64,000 nt of DNA from Paenibacillus guangzhouensis (GTDB lineage Bacteria; Bacillota; Bacilli; Paenibacillales; Paenibacillaceae): the NCBI RefSeq assembly GCF_009363075.1, contig NZ_CP045293.1:3968001-4032000 (forward strand). Direction: 5' to 3'. The notes below the pieces were generated by a model that did no database searches, was not told the DNA's origin, and saw only the letters and a list, made by a program, of their open reading frames with translations. Of the stretch, positions 56,039 to 64,000 are shown piece after piece. A program made the position numbers and the translations under genes. Numbering within the stretch: position 1 is the first letter of the stretch; every line of letters starts with the position of its first letter.

Positions 56039-56380
56039 ATGATGGTGATCTTGAAAAATGTTAACCTCGCGCTTGCATTTCTCTTGGAGCTCTGCGCGCT
56101 TGCCGCTCTAGGTTATTGGGGGTTCACACGACCTGCCGGATGGCTCGTAAAAATCATCTTAGGGATTGGAACACCCGTCATGACGGCTTTTGTATGGGGC
56201 TTGTTCGTTGCGCCAAAAGCGACATACGTCCTGCCTGTCGTCTACAAGGAGATAATAGCCTTTGCGGTATTCGCCATCGCTGCGTTCGCTTTATACGCAG
56301 CAGGCAGATCGGAATGGGCACTATGGTTCGCCATTCTCGTTATTGGGAATCGCGTATTGATGTATGTGTGGAAGAATTAG
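56039..56380 (+). CDS. YrdB-family membrane protein
   Basis: 113 residues with four membrane segments (LALAFLLELCALAALGYWGF, IILGIGTPVMTAFVWGLFV, IIAFAVFAIAAFALYAAG, and the last near 92-110). LELCALAALGYWGFTRPAG and GLFVAPKATY are typical of the YrdB (DUF2568) family, of unknown function. Two adjacent ATG codons follow AGGTGATGA; either may be used. It is transcribed alone and ends at a terminator. Confidence 0.8.
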   Translation: MMVILKNVNLALAFLLELCALAALGYWGFTRPAGWLVKIILGIGTPVMTAFVWGLFVAPKATYVLPVVYKEIIAFAVFAIAAFALYAAGRSEWALWFAILVIGNRVLMYVWKN

Positions 56381-56401
56381 GGATTGAGACATGTAAGCTT
56401 G

Positions 56402-56429
56402 GGAGCCACCTGATTAGGTGGTTTTTTTG
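56402..56429 (+). terminator. Terminator of the YrdB-like gene
   Basis: AGCCACCT (56404-56411) and AGGTGG (56416-56421) around a short loop, then seven T. Confidence 0.85.
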
Positions 56430-56505
56430 TTGCGGTGTAGCATCTGGGGCAACGTGTCGGTTGAGGTCCGAAAGTAGATATTGATAAGATAGGAGCCAAA
56501 ATAGG

Positions 56506-56712
56506 ATGATCGCATTCCTATACTGGATTTTTGCAGGAAATTTGGAGTAATATGCGGCGATCGAGCTTCTACAGTGGATTTTTACAGGAACTTAGGCGGA
56601 GTATGATAGAATTGCGCGTTTTCGGGCTCGAGATGTTGCAATACTACAGGATAGCGCGGAGATTACGCGGAAATGAAGGGGTTATCTTTCAAATATACAG
56701 GATAGCTAGTTA
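56506..56712. repeat. Imperfect intergenic repeats
   Basis: Related blocks follow each other: TACTGGATTTTTGCAGGAAA near 56521, TACAGTGGATTTTTACAGGA near 56570, CAATACTACAGGATAGCGCG near 56639 and AAATATACAGGATAGC near 56692, with GCGGAG-type segments between them. No reading frame is credible. They look like decayed copies of a non-coding repeat family, as seen in Paenibacillus genomes. Confidence 0.6.
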
Positions 56713-56751
56713 AACTGACGCTACCATAAACACAGCATTCAATATACATAT

Positions 56752-56775
56752 AAAGCCACCATCGGGTGGCTTTTC
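56752..56775 (+). terminator. Terminator-like hairpin
   Basis: AAAGCCACC and GGGTGGCTTTT arms with a three-base loop; the same GCCACC/GGTGGC motif recurs at 56404 and 56954. Confidence 0.6.
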
Positions 56776-56852
56776 TCAGCTACGGGTGATGGGAAACTCC
56801 CTCAGTCTCGTCAGCCTCCAATATCGGCTGCCTCGAACAGCTTCGGGACGCT

Positions 56853-56899
56853 CGTCTGTTCGTGAGATCGTGCCGTTCGCACGATCTCACTAACAGACG
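56853..56899. other. Long perfect-type palindrome of unknown role
   Basis: CGTCTGTT (56853-56860) and GTGAGATCGTGC (56862-56873) pair with GCACGATCTCAC (56879-56890) and AACAGACG (56892-56899): 20 paired bases with one mismatch and a five-base loop. No T run follows, so it is not a standard terminator. Confidence 0.7.
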
Positions 56900-56947
56900 G
56901 TCGAACCCATCCCGTGGCTTCGCTTCCCACACAGCCGCTCCAGTAAA

Positions 56948-56974
56948 CTAAAAAAGCCACCCAATGGGTGGCTG
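56948..56974 (-). terminator. Terminator of the tRNA operon
   Basis: AGCCACCC and GGGTGGCT arms, followed on the minus strand by TTTTTTAG. It stands 14 bases past the CCA end of tRNA-Gly. Confidence 0.8.
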
Positions 56975-56987
56975 TTTGTTATTATAC

Positions 56988-57061
56988 TGGAGCGGGTGAT
57001 GGGAATCGAACCCACGCTATTAGCTTGGAAGGCTAAAGTTCTACCATTGAACTACACCCGC
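56988..57061 (-). tRNA. tRNA-Gly (anticodon TCC)
   Basis: 74 nt with encoded CCA. Acceptor GCGGGTG pairs with CACCCGC; D-arm AGTTCAATGGTAGAAC; anticodon loop CTTCCAA; T-arm GTGGGTTCGATTCCCAT. All four stems close. It is cotranscribed with tRNA-Pro, 22 bases apart. Confidence 0.96.
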
Positions 57062-57083
57062 GCGACCTTTAAAAAAAGATTAA

Positions 57084-57160
57084 TGGTCGGGACGACACGA
57101 TTTGAACATGCGACCCCCTGGTCCCAAACCAGGTGCTCTACCAAGCTGAGCTACGTCCCG
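57084..57160 (-). tRNA. tRNA-Pro (anticodon TGG)
   Basis: 77 nt with encoded CCA. Acceptor CGGGACG pairs with CGTCCCG; D-arm AGCTCAGCTTGGTAGAGC; anticodon loop TTTGGGA; T-arm TGTTCAAATC. It is the first gene of the pair. Confidence 0.95.
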
Positions 57161-57254
57161 ATGCTGCGGTGCTTCTAGTATGTCACCATTGCGGCGACAA
57201 GTAATAATATATCACGGTTATTTATTCTTTGCAATAGTTTTTTTAAAAAATAAA

Positions 57255-57291
57255 TTAAGAACGGCCTTCATCATAAAATGAGGCCGTTCTC
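57255..57291 (-). terminator. Terminator of the NarL-type operon
   Basis: AGAACGGCCT and AGGCCGTTCT arms; overlaps the last codons of the response regulator gene; T-rich on the minus strand. Confidence 0.8.
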
Positions 57292-57915
57292 AATCGCATA
57301 ACGTGTCAACTGAACACGATTCTCCAAATGCAGCTTCTGCAATATATTTTTGAGATGGTTCTTCACAGTATGCTCCGAAATCTTGAGCACCTCGGCCACC
57401 TCGCGATTCGACTCGCCTTTCGCGACCCGCTCCAAGATTTCTTTCTCCCTCGCGGTCAACGGATTCATGGCGGCCTCAGGCTTCAGCTCCCGTGGTTGAA
57501 ACTCCTGAAGCAATCGGAATGCCAATTCCTTCGACATCGGCGCCTCATCGATCGCGATCGCTCGCAAATACTCGTGCCATGCCGACGGCTTCAAGTTTTT
57601 GAGCAGATACCCTTGCGCTCCCCGCTTCAAGGCCTCGAAAAGATGCGTAATATCGTCCGAGACCGTGACCATCACGATTTTGACATAGGGATATGCCGCT
57701 TTGATATGTTTGGTCGCCTGCAGCCCGTCCATCTCCGGCATCGAAATATCCATCAAGATCAAGTCCGGCATATATTGCGCGGTCATTTCGATCGCCTCTA
57801 GTCCATTCTTGGCTTCGGCAACGACCTCGAACTCCGGATCAATCGAGAGAATATCCCGCATGCCTTCGCGACCATGCGCATGGTCGTCCACAATCAACAC
57901 ACGAAACGCCTTCAT
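57271..57915 (-). CDS. NarL/LuxR-family response regulator
   Basis: 214 residues. Receiver domain with LIVDDHAHGREGM, phosphoacceptor Asp in LILMDISMPEMDG, Thr in MVTVSDD and Lys in YLLKNLKP. The C-terminal LuxR helix-turn-helix is NPLTAREKEILERVAKGESN, then REVAEVLKISEHTVKNHLKN. The ATG at 57915 overlaps the kinase stop (ATGA), so a far longer in-frame start inside the kinase gene is not used. Confidence 0.93.
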   Translation of the reverse strand: MKAFRVLIVDDHAHGREGMRDILSIDPEFEVVAEAKNGLEAIEMTAQYMPDLILMDISMPEMDGLQATKHIKAAYPYVKIVMVTVSDDITHLFEALKRGAQGYLLKNLKPSAWHEYLRAIAIDEAPMSKELAFRLLQEFQPRELKPEAAMNPLTAREKEILERVAKGESNREVAEVLKISEHTVKNHLKNILQKLHLENRVQLTRYAIENGLIL

Positions 57916-58757
57916 ACGGCATCCCCCTTCCCTTTCTGAATCCGAACAACGGTAAATCCTTCTTCTCGTATGAACTCCAGCACCCAGCCCATTTGTCCTG
58001 CTCGATCCTTCATCATCTGAAGTCCATATTTTCCTTTCCCCTTCAACTCGAAGGGATAATCCTCGAATCCACGACCATTGTCTTTCAGCTCGCATCGAAA
58101 CCCGTCGCTTGTCGATTGGCCGGTTAACCATACCCGCGTCGCTTGCGCATGCTTCTGCACATTCATAAGCGCCTCCCGCAGACAAGCGAACAGCTCAATT
58201 TTCTCCTTGGCAGAGAGCGGGTCTTCCGACAGCTGCCATTGGAGGCGGACCTCGATCCCCGTCTCGCGCTTGAACTCTTCGATCATCGTGAGGAGCGACT
58301 GCGACCATGGAAGATCCGCTGCTTCCGGCTCGGTCTGCAGATTACCGATTGCTTGTCTAACATCTTCATAGACATAGCGCACCTTCTCGCGAAGCTTGTC
58401 CAATTTATCGTTGCGTTCCTCGTCGGATTTCGCCATCTCCAATTGATCGAGCTTCACGGACAGCATGAACAGCGACTGCGAAATCCCGTCGTGCAGCTCG
58501 CGCGCAAGCTTCTCTCGTTCTTGCAGCGCGGCCTTTACCATCCGCTCTTCATTCAGCTTCTCCTGCGTTTCCTCCATCTTCTTAAACAAGCCGCGCATCA
58601 TCGTAATCGTCACTAGAAATACGATCACCGTGGCGAGCAAATTCCCGAGGTCCATCGAGATATAAGGCAGCAAGAACGTATGCCGCGCATACTCCCAAAG
58701 CCCAATCGTTACGGTCGGGATGCAAAGAATCATCCATTTAAGCGATTTATAAGACAT
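57912..58757 (-). CDS. NarL-type sensor histidine kinase
   Basis: 281 residues. Two membrane segments (WMILCIPTVTIGLWEYA and LGNLLATVIVFLVTITMMRG) lead to a coiled coil and a HisKA_3 dimerisation domain, ERMVKAALQEREKLARELHD with the phospho-His. The ATPase domain has REALMNVQKHAQAT (N box), LKDNGRGFED (G1) and GKYGLQMMKDRAGQMGW. There is almost no extracytoplasmic loop, so the signal may come from inside the membrane or cytoplasm. It is coupled to the regulator gene. Confidence 0.92.
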   Translation of the reverse strand: MSYKSLKWMILCIPTVTIGLWEYARHTFLLPYISMDLGNLLATVIVFLVTITMMRGLFKKMEETQEKLNEERMVKAALQEREKLARELHDGISQSLFMLSVKLDQLEMAKSDEERNDKLDKLREKVRYVYEDVRQAIGNLQTEPEAADLPWSQSLLTMIEEFKRETGIEVRLQWQLSEDPLSAKEKIELFACLREALMNVQKHAQATRVWLTGQSTSDGFRCELKDNGRGFEDYPFELKGKGKYGLQMMKDRAGQMGWVLEFIREEGFTVVRIQKGKGDAV

Positions 58758-58796
58758 TATGCCTCATATCCTTTATTCGTTGTTGCCGCGATCCGC

Positions 58797-59735
58797 CTAA
58801 CCGTACAGGTACACGAGCCGAGCTGCCCCGACAATCCCTGCGTGATCCCCGAGCTGCGCCGGAACGATCGGAACCGTCTCCGAATCCCGATACACCTGCA
58901 TCACGTTGGCATATACCTTGGATCGTATCCGCTCGAATAGAAAATCACCCTGTGAGGTAATCGCGCCCCCAATAATCATCGCCGAAGGATTGAAAATATT
59001 CAAGAGGTTCGCAAGACCAACAGCGACAAATCCCGCATAATTGTCAATGATGTCATGCGCTGCAGCATCGCCTTGGCGAGCAGCCTCGAACAACAGCTCC
59101 GGCTTAACGAAATCAGGACCTCCCTGCTCCGCAGCGGCCTTTATCTGCCGAATCAACGCTGTGACCGAAGCGTATTGTTCCCAACATCCCGCACTACCAC
59201 AGTTGCACGGCACGCCGCCATGAACGATCACTTGATGCCCTACTTCGCCCGCATAACCATCCCGGCCTCGGAAGGGTTGCTTATTCAAGATGACACAACC
59301 TCCGACGCCGGTGCCAAGCGTAACGCATACGAAATCATTCCATGCCTGGCCTGCCCCAATCCAGGCTTCCCCAAGCGCAGCAGCGTTTACGTCATTGTCC
59401 ACAACGGCCGGCAGTCTCGAGACCTCACTAACCCATGCAGCCGACAGCATATCCGCCCATCCTGGCAAATTGCCCGTCGCTCCCGTGACACGTCCTGTAC
59501 GGTGCTGTACCTGTCCAGCGGTCCCAACGCCCACCCCTAACAGTTGAACCTCTATCTCACCTGCCTTGGCGATCAATGATTGAATCATCTCCCGCAAGCG
59601 ATCCCTTAACGACGAAGAACCGCTTGCTGCTTCTGTTGGCATGCGATCCGTATAGACGATCTCGCCGTTATCCAGGACGATGCCTGCCTTTACATTTGTA
59701 CCTCCAATATCAATTCCGATTGAGCCTCTCCGCAT
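58797..59735 (-). CDS. ROK-family sugar kinase
   Basis: 312 residues. ATP-binding GIDIGGTNVKAGIV, VDNDVNAAALGEAW, and GTGVGGCVILN; the ROK zinc motif CNCGSAGCWEQYAS with three Cys. The family phosphorylates glucose, N-acetylmannosamine or similar. The codirectional neighbours rpiR-type and nanE suggest an N-acetylmannosamine kinase here, but a glucokinase role is not excluded. Confidence 0.88.
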   Translation of the reverse strand: MRRGSIGIDIGGTNVKAGIVLDNGEIVYTDRMPTEAASGSSSLRDRLREMIQSLIAKAGEIEVQLLGVGVGTAGQVQHRTGRVTGATGNLPGWADMLSAAWVSEVSRLPAVVDNDVNAAALGEAWIGAGQAWNDFVCVTLGTGVGGCVILNKQPFRGRDGYAGEVGHQVIVHGGVPCNCGSAGCWEQYASVTALIRQIKAAAEQGGPDFVKPELLFEAARQGDAAAHDIIDNYAGFVAVGLANLLNIFNPSAMIIGGAITSQGDFLFERIRSKVYANVMQVYRDSETVPIVPAQLGDHAGIVGAARLVYLYG

Positions 59736-59762
59736 CTCATTATTCCCCTTCAGCGCCTCAAA

Positions 59763-60623
59763 TTAGTATAGTTTATCCATAACCGCCTTCGCCGTCCGTT
59801 CCACCGCACGGTTCGTCTGTTCCTTGTGCTGCATCGAAGTTGCTGTCGTTAGAATATCCAGTACATGAATTTGCGTGATTTTCGACTTGAACGCTCCGCC
59901 TTCGAGCGGATTTTCCTTGGTATACGAGAGCAATACCGCATCGGCATATTGCGTAATCGGCGATTTCGCATGACTCGTTAAACAGATGAAATAAGCCCCA
60001 TTTTCCTTCGCGCTTCGAACGGTATCTACTACATCCTTGGTGCTCCCAGAAGTCGATACCGCAAACAATACATCATTCGGCCGCATTAATGTTGCCGCCA
60101 TCGCCATCACATGCGAATCGGTGATACATTCCGTATTGAAACCAAGGCGCATGAATCGGTACTTTGCATCCTCCGCCGTGAACGCAGATGACCCAACCCC
60201 AATAAAATAGATTTTACCTGCCCGCTGCATCGCATCGATCGCGCGCTGCATTTCCTGGACGTCCAATAACGCGAGGGTATTCTCCAGAAAAGATTTATTC
60301 TCCAGCGTAATCTTACTCGCAATAGTCGCGAGCGTGTCATCCGCTTGAATTTCCCCCGCTTCGCTCGATACCCGATGAACCAACTCTTGGGCAAGCGACA
60401 ACTTAAACTCTTGATAGCCCTGAAAACCGAGCTTGCGGCATAACCGCAGTACAGAGGCGTCCCCCGCTCCCGCTTTTTCCGCCAAATCCGTCAACGTCGC
60501 ATAGACGACCGATTCCGGGTCACGTTGAATAACCTCTGCGATCTTTCTCTCTGTACGAGACAACGAATTATACATACTATCCATCATGACTAACGTATGA
60601 GATCCTTCTATTCCTTTGTTCAA
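59763..60623 (-). CDS. RpiR-family transcription regulator
   Basis: 286 residues. The N-terminal helix-turn-helix (YATLTDLAEKAGAGDASVLR, then LCRKLGFQGYQEFKL) is followed by a SIS sugar-phosphate binding domain (IYFIGVGSSAFTAEDAKYR, VLFAVSTSGSTKDVVD). TTG at 60623 is taken as start because AAAGGAG is eight bases ahead of it; the longer ATG frame has no site. It likely senses an amino-sugar phosphate and controls the nanE cluster. Confidence 0.88.
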   Translation of the reverse strand: MNKGIEGSHTLVMMDSMYNSLSRTERKIAEVIQRDPESVVYATLTDLAEKAGAGDASVLRLCRKLGFQGYQEFKLSLAQELVHRVSSEAGEIQADDTLATIASKITLENKSFLENTLALLDVQEMQRAIDAMQRAGKIYFIGVGSSAFTAEDAKYRFMRLGFNTECITDSHVMAMAATLMRPNDVLFAVSTSGSTKDVVDTVRSAKENGAYFICLTSHAKSPITQYADAVLLSYTKENPLEGGAFKSKITQIHVLDILTTATSMQHKEQTNRAVERTAKAVMDKLY

Positions 60624-60692
60624 TGCTGCTCGTTCTCCTTTATTCTGCCGTAACGTTATGCCTCGCTTGGATAGCGTCAACGAATCGCTCAG

Positions 60693-61346
60693 TTATGCTC
60701 TGCGGTCTCGTAATGGCCCCCCGACAACAACCGCATACGCACCTATCTCTAATAGTTCCGCTGCCTGTTCAGGCGTATAAATGCGGCCTTCAGCGAACAC
60801 TGGAATTGGCACGCGTTGCGATAATTCCTGAACTAGCGTCATATCAGGTCCCTCGAACGCTGGGCTGTAATCGGTATAGCCAGACAACGTCGTTGAAATA
60901 ATGTCGAAGCCGAGACGATAAGCTGCAAGTCCTTCTTCGAGTGTTGAAATATCCGCCATCAATAAGCATGAATAATTGGCCTTAACCTTCCGGATGATAT
61001 CCTCCAACTTCTCGCCATCCGGTCTCTCACGTAATGTCGCATCCATCGCCACGATATCGGCCCCTGCCTTCACAACCGCTTCGACATCGCTGTATTTCGG
61101 GGTAATATAGATGTCCGAATCCGGATAATCTACTTTCCAGAGTCCGATGATCGGTAGATCCACTTGCTCACGAATCGCTGCAATATCAACCGGTGAATTC
61201 GCTCGAATGCCTGCCGCTCCACCACGCGCTGCGGCTACGGCCATCTTCGCCATCACATCACTTCCATGCAAAGCTTCCCCGATTAATGCTTGACACGAGA
61301 CGATCAATTTCCCTGCAAAACGTTGAATAAGATCCTGTTGATTCAT
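60693..61346 (-). CDS. nanE: N-acetylmannosamine-6-phosphate 2-epimerase
   Basis: 217 residues, TIM-barrel enzyme that interconverts N-acetylmannosamine-6-P and N-acetylglucosamine-6-P in sialic acid breakdown. GGAAGIRANSPVDIAAIR, LPIIGLWKVDYPDSDIYITP (catalytic Lys) and PIPVFAEGRIYTPEQA are family motifs. The start at 61346 has only a weak site. No sialic acid lyase (nanA) is seen nearby, so the substrate may come in as ManNAc. Confidence 0.93.
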   Translation of the reverse strand: MNQQDLIQRFAGKLIVSCQALIGEALHGSDVMAKMAVAAARGGAAGIRANSPVDIAAIREQVDLPIIGLWKVDYPDSDIYITPKYSDVEAVVKAGADIVAMDATLRERPDGEKLEDIIRKVKANYSCLLMADISTLEEGLAAYRLGFDIISTTLSGYTDYSPAFEGPDMTLVQELSQRVPIPVFAEGRIYTPEQAAELLEIGAYAVVVGGPLRDRRA

Positions 61347-61523
61347 GTTATACACATCCCAGCTGATAGATTTGTTAAACACGGGCAGCCATTTTGATTT
61401 CCGGCGCAATACTCCACTTTATATATCAATAACGGCGGTTTACTCCAGATTAACATCGCCTGAACGCACTGTAAACCCATTATTATACAAAAATAAACCT
61501 GGAATCTTATCCATTTGATGAAA

Positions 61524-61569
61524 AAAAACGAGTGTGATTGAAGAGGAATCCCTTCATCCACACTCGTTC
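61524..61569 (-). terminator. Terminator of the LacI gene
   Basis: AACGAGTGTG and CACACTCGTT arms with a partly paired loop, then eight T on the minus strand. Confidence 0.88.
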
Positions 61570-61586
61570 CCTATACGTTCACATCG

Positions 61587-62576
61587 CTACCGGATGCTGC
61601 GTGTTGAATCTCTAATAATGAGCTCCGGCTGCAGCTTGACGATCGTGCTGCGCTTACTCGTACCTTGAATCTGCTTCATGATGAGCTCCACAGCGGTTCT
61701 CGCGATTTGCGTCGCAGGCTGCCTAACTGTTGTTAAATGAGGCCGCAACGATTCAGCAAGATACTGATCATCGAATCCGACAATCGAGACTTGATCCGGC
61801 ACCCTGATTCCCGCTTCCGATAAGGCATTTATCGCCCCAAAGGCTAGATTATCATCCCCGGCAAAGATAGCTGTCGGTAACCGATCCTCTTGAATCCATC
61901 GCCGTACGATATCATATCCGTCTGAAATCGAAAATTCTGCCTCCTCCACAATAAATGGCGCCAGTCCAGCTTCGGATAATGCGCGCAGAAAGCCTTTCTC
62001 CCGATCGATGGAGCTTCGAAACACGCGCGGGCCGCTAATATGAGCAATCCGTGTATGGCCTAATTCAATCAAATATTTGGTTGCATCATACCCGCCCTGA
62101 TCATTATCAACGATGACACTGGAGACCGACGGCGTGTTCAACTGGTTATCGACGAGCACGAAGGGAAGCTTCCGCTTCTTCAATTCCGTCACGTAATCAA
62201 GTTCATGGATCGGAGAGAGGATAATGAGGCCATCGACTCGCTCCTCTTGAATCAAGTAAGGATTCTTGTCATCCTTATCCTTGGATACAGACAGCACCAG
62301 GAAATAGCCATGCGTTTCTAATTCTGAAGTAATCTCATGCATAATTTCATCCAGAAAAGAGTCATGCAGTGTTGTTGCAATGAGACCCACGATGCGCGTC
62401 TTCCCCCGGGCAAGCGTCCTAGCCGCCGCATTCGGAACATAATCCAGCTCTTTGACTGCATCGAGCACCCTTTGCCGATTTTTCTCACGAACAGAAGGTG
62501 AATTATTCAGAACCCGGGATACCGTGACCACGGATAAACCCGATTTTTTTGCCACATCAAAAATACTGACCTTCAT
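61587..62576 (-). CDS. LacI-family transcription regulator
   Basis: 329 residues. MKVSIFDVAKKSGLSVVTVS, then RVLNNSPSVREKNRQRVL, is the LacI helix-turn-helix; AAARTLARGKTRIVGLI the hinge; the rest a periplasmic-binding-type effector domain (VSIVGFDDQYLAESLRPHLT). It lies 32 bp after a sugar-binding lipoprotein gene, so it probably controls that ABC uptake system. The start at 62576 has GGAG nearby. Confidence 0.92.
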   Translation of the reverse strand: MKVSIFDVAKKSGLSVVTVSRVLNNSPSVREKNRQRVLDAVKELDYVPNAAARTLARGKTRIVGLIATTLHDSFLDEIMHEITSELETHGYFLVLSVSKDKDDKNPYLIQEERVDGLIILSPIHELDYVTELKKRKLPFVLVDNQLNTPSVSSVIVDNDQGGYDATKYLIELGHTRIAHISGPRVFRSSIDREKGFLRALSEAGLAPFIVEEAEFSISDGYDIVRRWIQEDRLPTAIFAGDDNLAFGAINALSEAGIRVPDQVSIVGFDDQYLAESLRPHLTTVRQPATQIARTAVELIMKQIQGTSKRSTIVKLQPELIIRDSTRSIR

Positions 62577-62608
62577 CCCGCTTCTCTCCACCCACCATAG
62601 GGCAACCC

Positions 62609-63964
62609 CTATTTATTCAGACGCTCCAACAATTTCGTAATTTTTTCTTGGATGCCAGGCAGCGCCGCTTCCACCTTCTGATCTCCATTCTGAACGGACT
62701 GGAATTCATTGATGAGCAACTCGTTCAACTGCGAATAATTCGAGATCAGATGGTTATAAGATTCGACACCATATTTATTAGCACCTTCATACACTTGCTT
62801 AATAACCTGAGGATCAACGCCCTCAAAGCTATTATAATATTTCTCCTTGGCATTGTCATTGACTGGAGGCGTACCGCCACTGAGCTCGATTGACTTTTCC
62901 TGCACATCTGTCGTCAGCATATATTTAATGAACTCATACGCCTCTTTGGGATGCTTCGAATCTTTCAAGACGAACAATGGGTCGACATAGAGTACGCTTC
63001 GCACATCTGGATTTCCGCCAATTGGAACCGCAGCGACACCAACTTTGAAATTAAAGTCCTTCTGGCTTGCGAGACTCCACGAACCGACGACCGACATCCC
63101 GATTTTTCCGGAGAGGAACGGATCTCCGAATTGGCCGGCTACCGCTTTGGAGAAAGCAGGAGGCGGAGATACCTTCTGATCCCAGATCAACCCGATCCAT
63201 TTCTGGTAGGCCGCAATCGCTTCCGGAGAGCCGAAGTATGTCTCACTTGGTTTGCCTCCATTGGTCCATGCATCATCAGAGTACACTTTGGCACCGAAGT
63301 AAGCCGGGCGCATATCCAGCTCACCCCATCCAAAATCAACACCATATTGCGTCTTCGTGATGTCATCGCTAACCACTGTTAACTTCTTCGCAATCTCTAC
63401 CATTTTATCGAACGTCCAGCTCTTATCTTCATAATCCGATGGCGGATACGGTACGCCGGCCTGGTCGAACATATCCTTGTTATACAACATTAACGTTACG
63501 TAGTTGTTCGAAGGAATACCATAGGTCTTTCCGTCTACTTTATAGATGTTCATCAATTGTTCTTGAATGCCGTAATCGGATGCTTTGAAGTTATCTGTCT
63601 TCATAATGTCCGTAAGATCCGTCAGTAGTCCCTTATTGTAATACTCCATGAAGCCGCCGTAGCCGAAGTGGGATGTAATGTCAGGCGATTTTTTGGCAGC
63701 GATGTTCGCTTGCAGCTTAGAGTCGAATTGCTCGTATGGCGCTTTATCGACCTTCACTTTAATATTCGGGTGTTTGCTCTCGAAATCCGGAATCAGCTTC
63801 TCTACGAACGTGCGGTCCGGTGAATCAATCGTATAATACGTAATCGTGACCGGATCCGAGCTGCTTCCTTCCGAAGATCCTCCTTTCCCGCATGCTGACA
63901 AGAAGAGCGTGAGCAGCATGGATGTTGCAAGTAGAACCAACCACATTTTACGACCGTGTTTCAT
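62609..63964 (-). CDS. ABC transporter sugar-binding lipoprotein
   Basis: 451 residues, family 1 extracellular solute-binding protein. The signal LLATSMLLTLFLSACGK has lipobox LSAC. VTITYYTIDSPDRTFVEKLI, FESKHPNIKVKVDKAPYEQ and GIPSNNYVTLMLYNKDMFDQ, plus GKIGMSVVGSWSL, are typical. It captures a sugar or oligosaccharide outside the membrane. The permease genes are not in the window and may lie past the right edge or elsewhere. GGGGGATATCAG precedes the ATG. Confidence 0.92.
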   Translation of the reverse strand: MKHGRKMWLVLLATSMLLTLFLSACGKGGSSEGSSSDPVTITYYTIDSPDRTFVEKLIPDFESKHPNIKVKVDKAPYEQFDSKLQANIAAKKSPDITSHFGYGGFMEYYNKGLLTDLTDIMKTDNFKASDYGIQEQLMNIYKVDGKTYGIPSNNYVTLMLYNKDMFDQAGVPYPPSDYEDKSWTFDKMVEIAKKLTVVSDDITKTQYGVDFGWGELDMRPAYFGAKVYSDDAWTNGGKPSETYFGSPEAIAAYQKWIGLIWDQKVSPPPAFSKAVAGQFGDPFLSGKIGMSVVGSWSLASQKDFNFKVGVAAVPIGGNPDVRSVLYVDPLFVLKDSKHPKEAYEFIKYMLTTDVQEKSIELSGGTPPVNDNAKEKYYNSFEGVDPQVIKQVYEGANKYGVESYNHLISNYSQLNELLINEFQSVQNGDQKVEAALPGIQEKITKLLERLNK

Positions 63965-64000
63965 TCTGATATCCCCCTTAACAATGTGAATATACATTAA

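Overview
The window looks like chromosome from a spore-forming, low-to-mid GC Gram-positive of the Paenibacillaceae (Paenibacillus-like). The reasons are a T-box ahead of thrS and another ahead of pheST, a SAM-I riboswitch ahead of metA, the ytxC-thrS order known from Bacillus, Spo0E-like and CotF-like sporulation genes, the alaR/alaT-like pair, MutS2, many intrinsic terminators, and strong AGGAGG-type ribosome binding sites. The species assignment is an inference; no rRNA gene is present.

Layout. 1-1820: a secreted beta-helix protein (cut by the window edge) behind a SurA-like foldase. 2017-5249: thrS with its T-box, and ytxC. 5403-20257: an AT-rich mobile element with a 14,698-bp period between its ends, inserted in the 3' end of the menaquinone gene mqnC and bounded by perfect 157-bp direct repeats of that gene end. 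20103-26404: mqnC, an EAL phosphodiesterase, and the SAM-riboswitch operon metA-metI-metC. 26570-34771: corA, an HRDC protein behind a possible attenuator, a DUF3055 protein, a phosphodiester glycosidase, a 5'-3' exonuclease, an ArsC/Spx-like protein, an RluD-type pseudouridine synthase, PduO-type adenosyltransferase, CobU and a lipoprotein. 34870-38574: a two-component system divergent from an M23 peptidase. 38591-46011: spo0E-like, aminotransferase plus Lrp regulator, two coat proteins, cysteine synthase, small membrane proteins and mutS2. 46164-53394: YvlD-like, CvpA-like, a ZapA protein with a very long coiled-coil tail, and pheST. 53396-55916: a kduD-deoR-kduI cluster for uronate breakdown. 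56039-57160: YrdB-like gene, a repeat-rich non-coding stretch, tRNA-Gly and tRNA-Pro. 57271-63964: a NarL-type two-component system, a ROK kinase, an RpiR regulator, nanE, a LacI regulator and a sugar-binding lipoprotein.

The mobile element is the accessory part. Reading inward from its right end (mqnC side) it carries a tyrosine integrase, a decayed Xre repressor, two small lipoproteins, two unknown cytoplasmic proteins, a primase-like replication protein, a small Xre-like regulator next to an iteron-bearing AT-rich stretch, an HNH endonuclease, a membrane protein, a serine recombinase, a secreted stalk-domain protein, and a three-gene translationally coupled operon ending in a phage tail-fibre-like protein. 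No capsid, portal or terminase gene is visible. The gene set and size fit a phage satellite or a replicating integrative element rather than a complete prophage, but that class assignment is inferred. The integrase region shows three direct arm-type repeats (consensus GTWWWTACCC, with W meaning A or T), an inverted copy at the other end, a 12-bp inverted repeat, and a 10-bp inverted repeat that encloses the integrase ribosome binding site. The inserted element carries its own mqnC end, so the host gene stays intact, but the original mqnC terminator is now 14.7 kb away and integrase lies directly downstream of mqnC.
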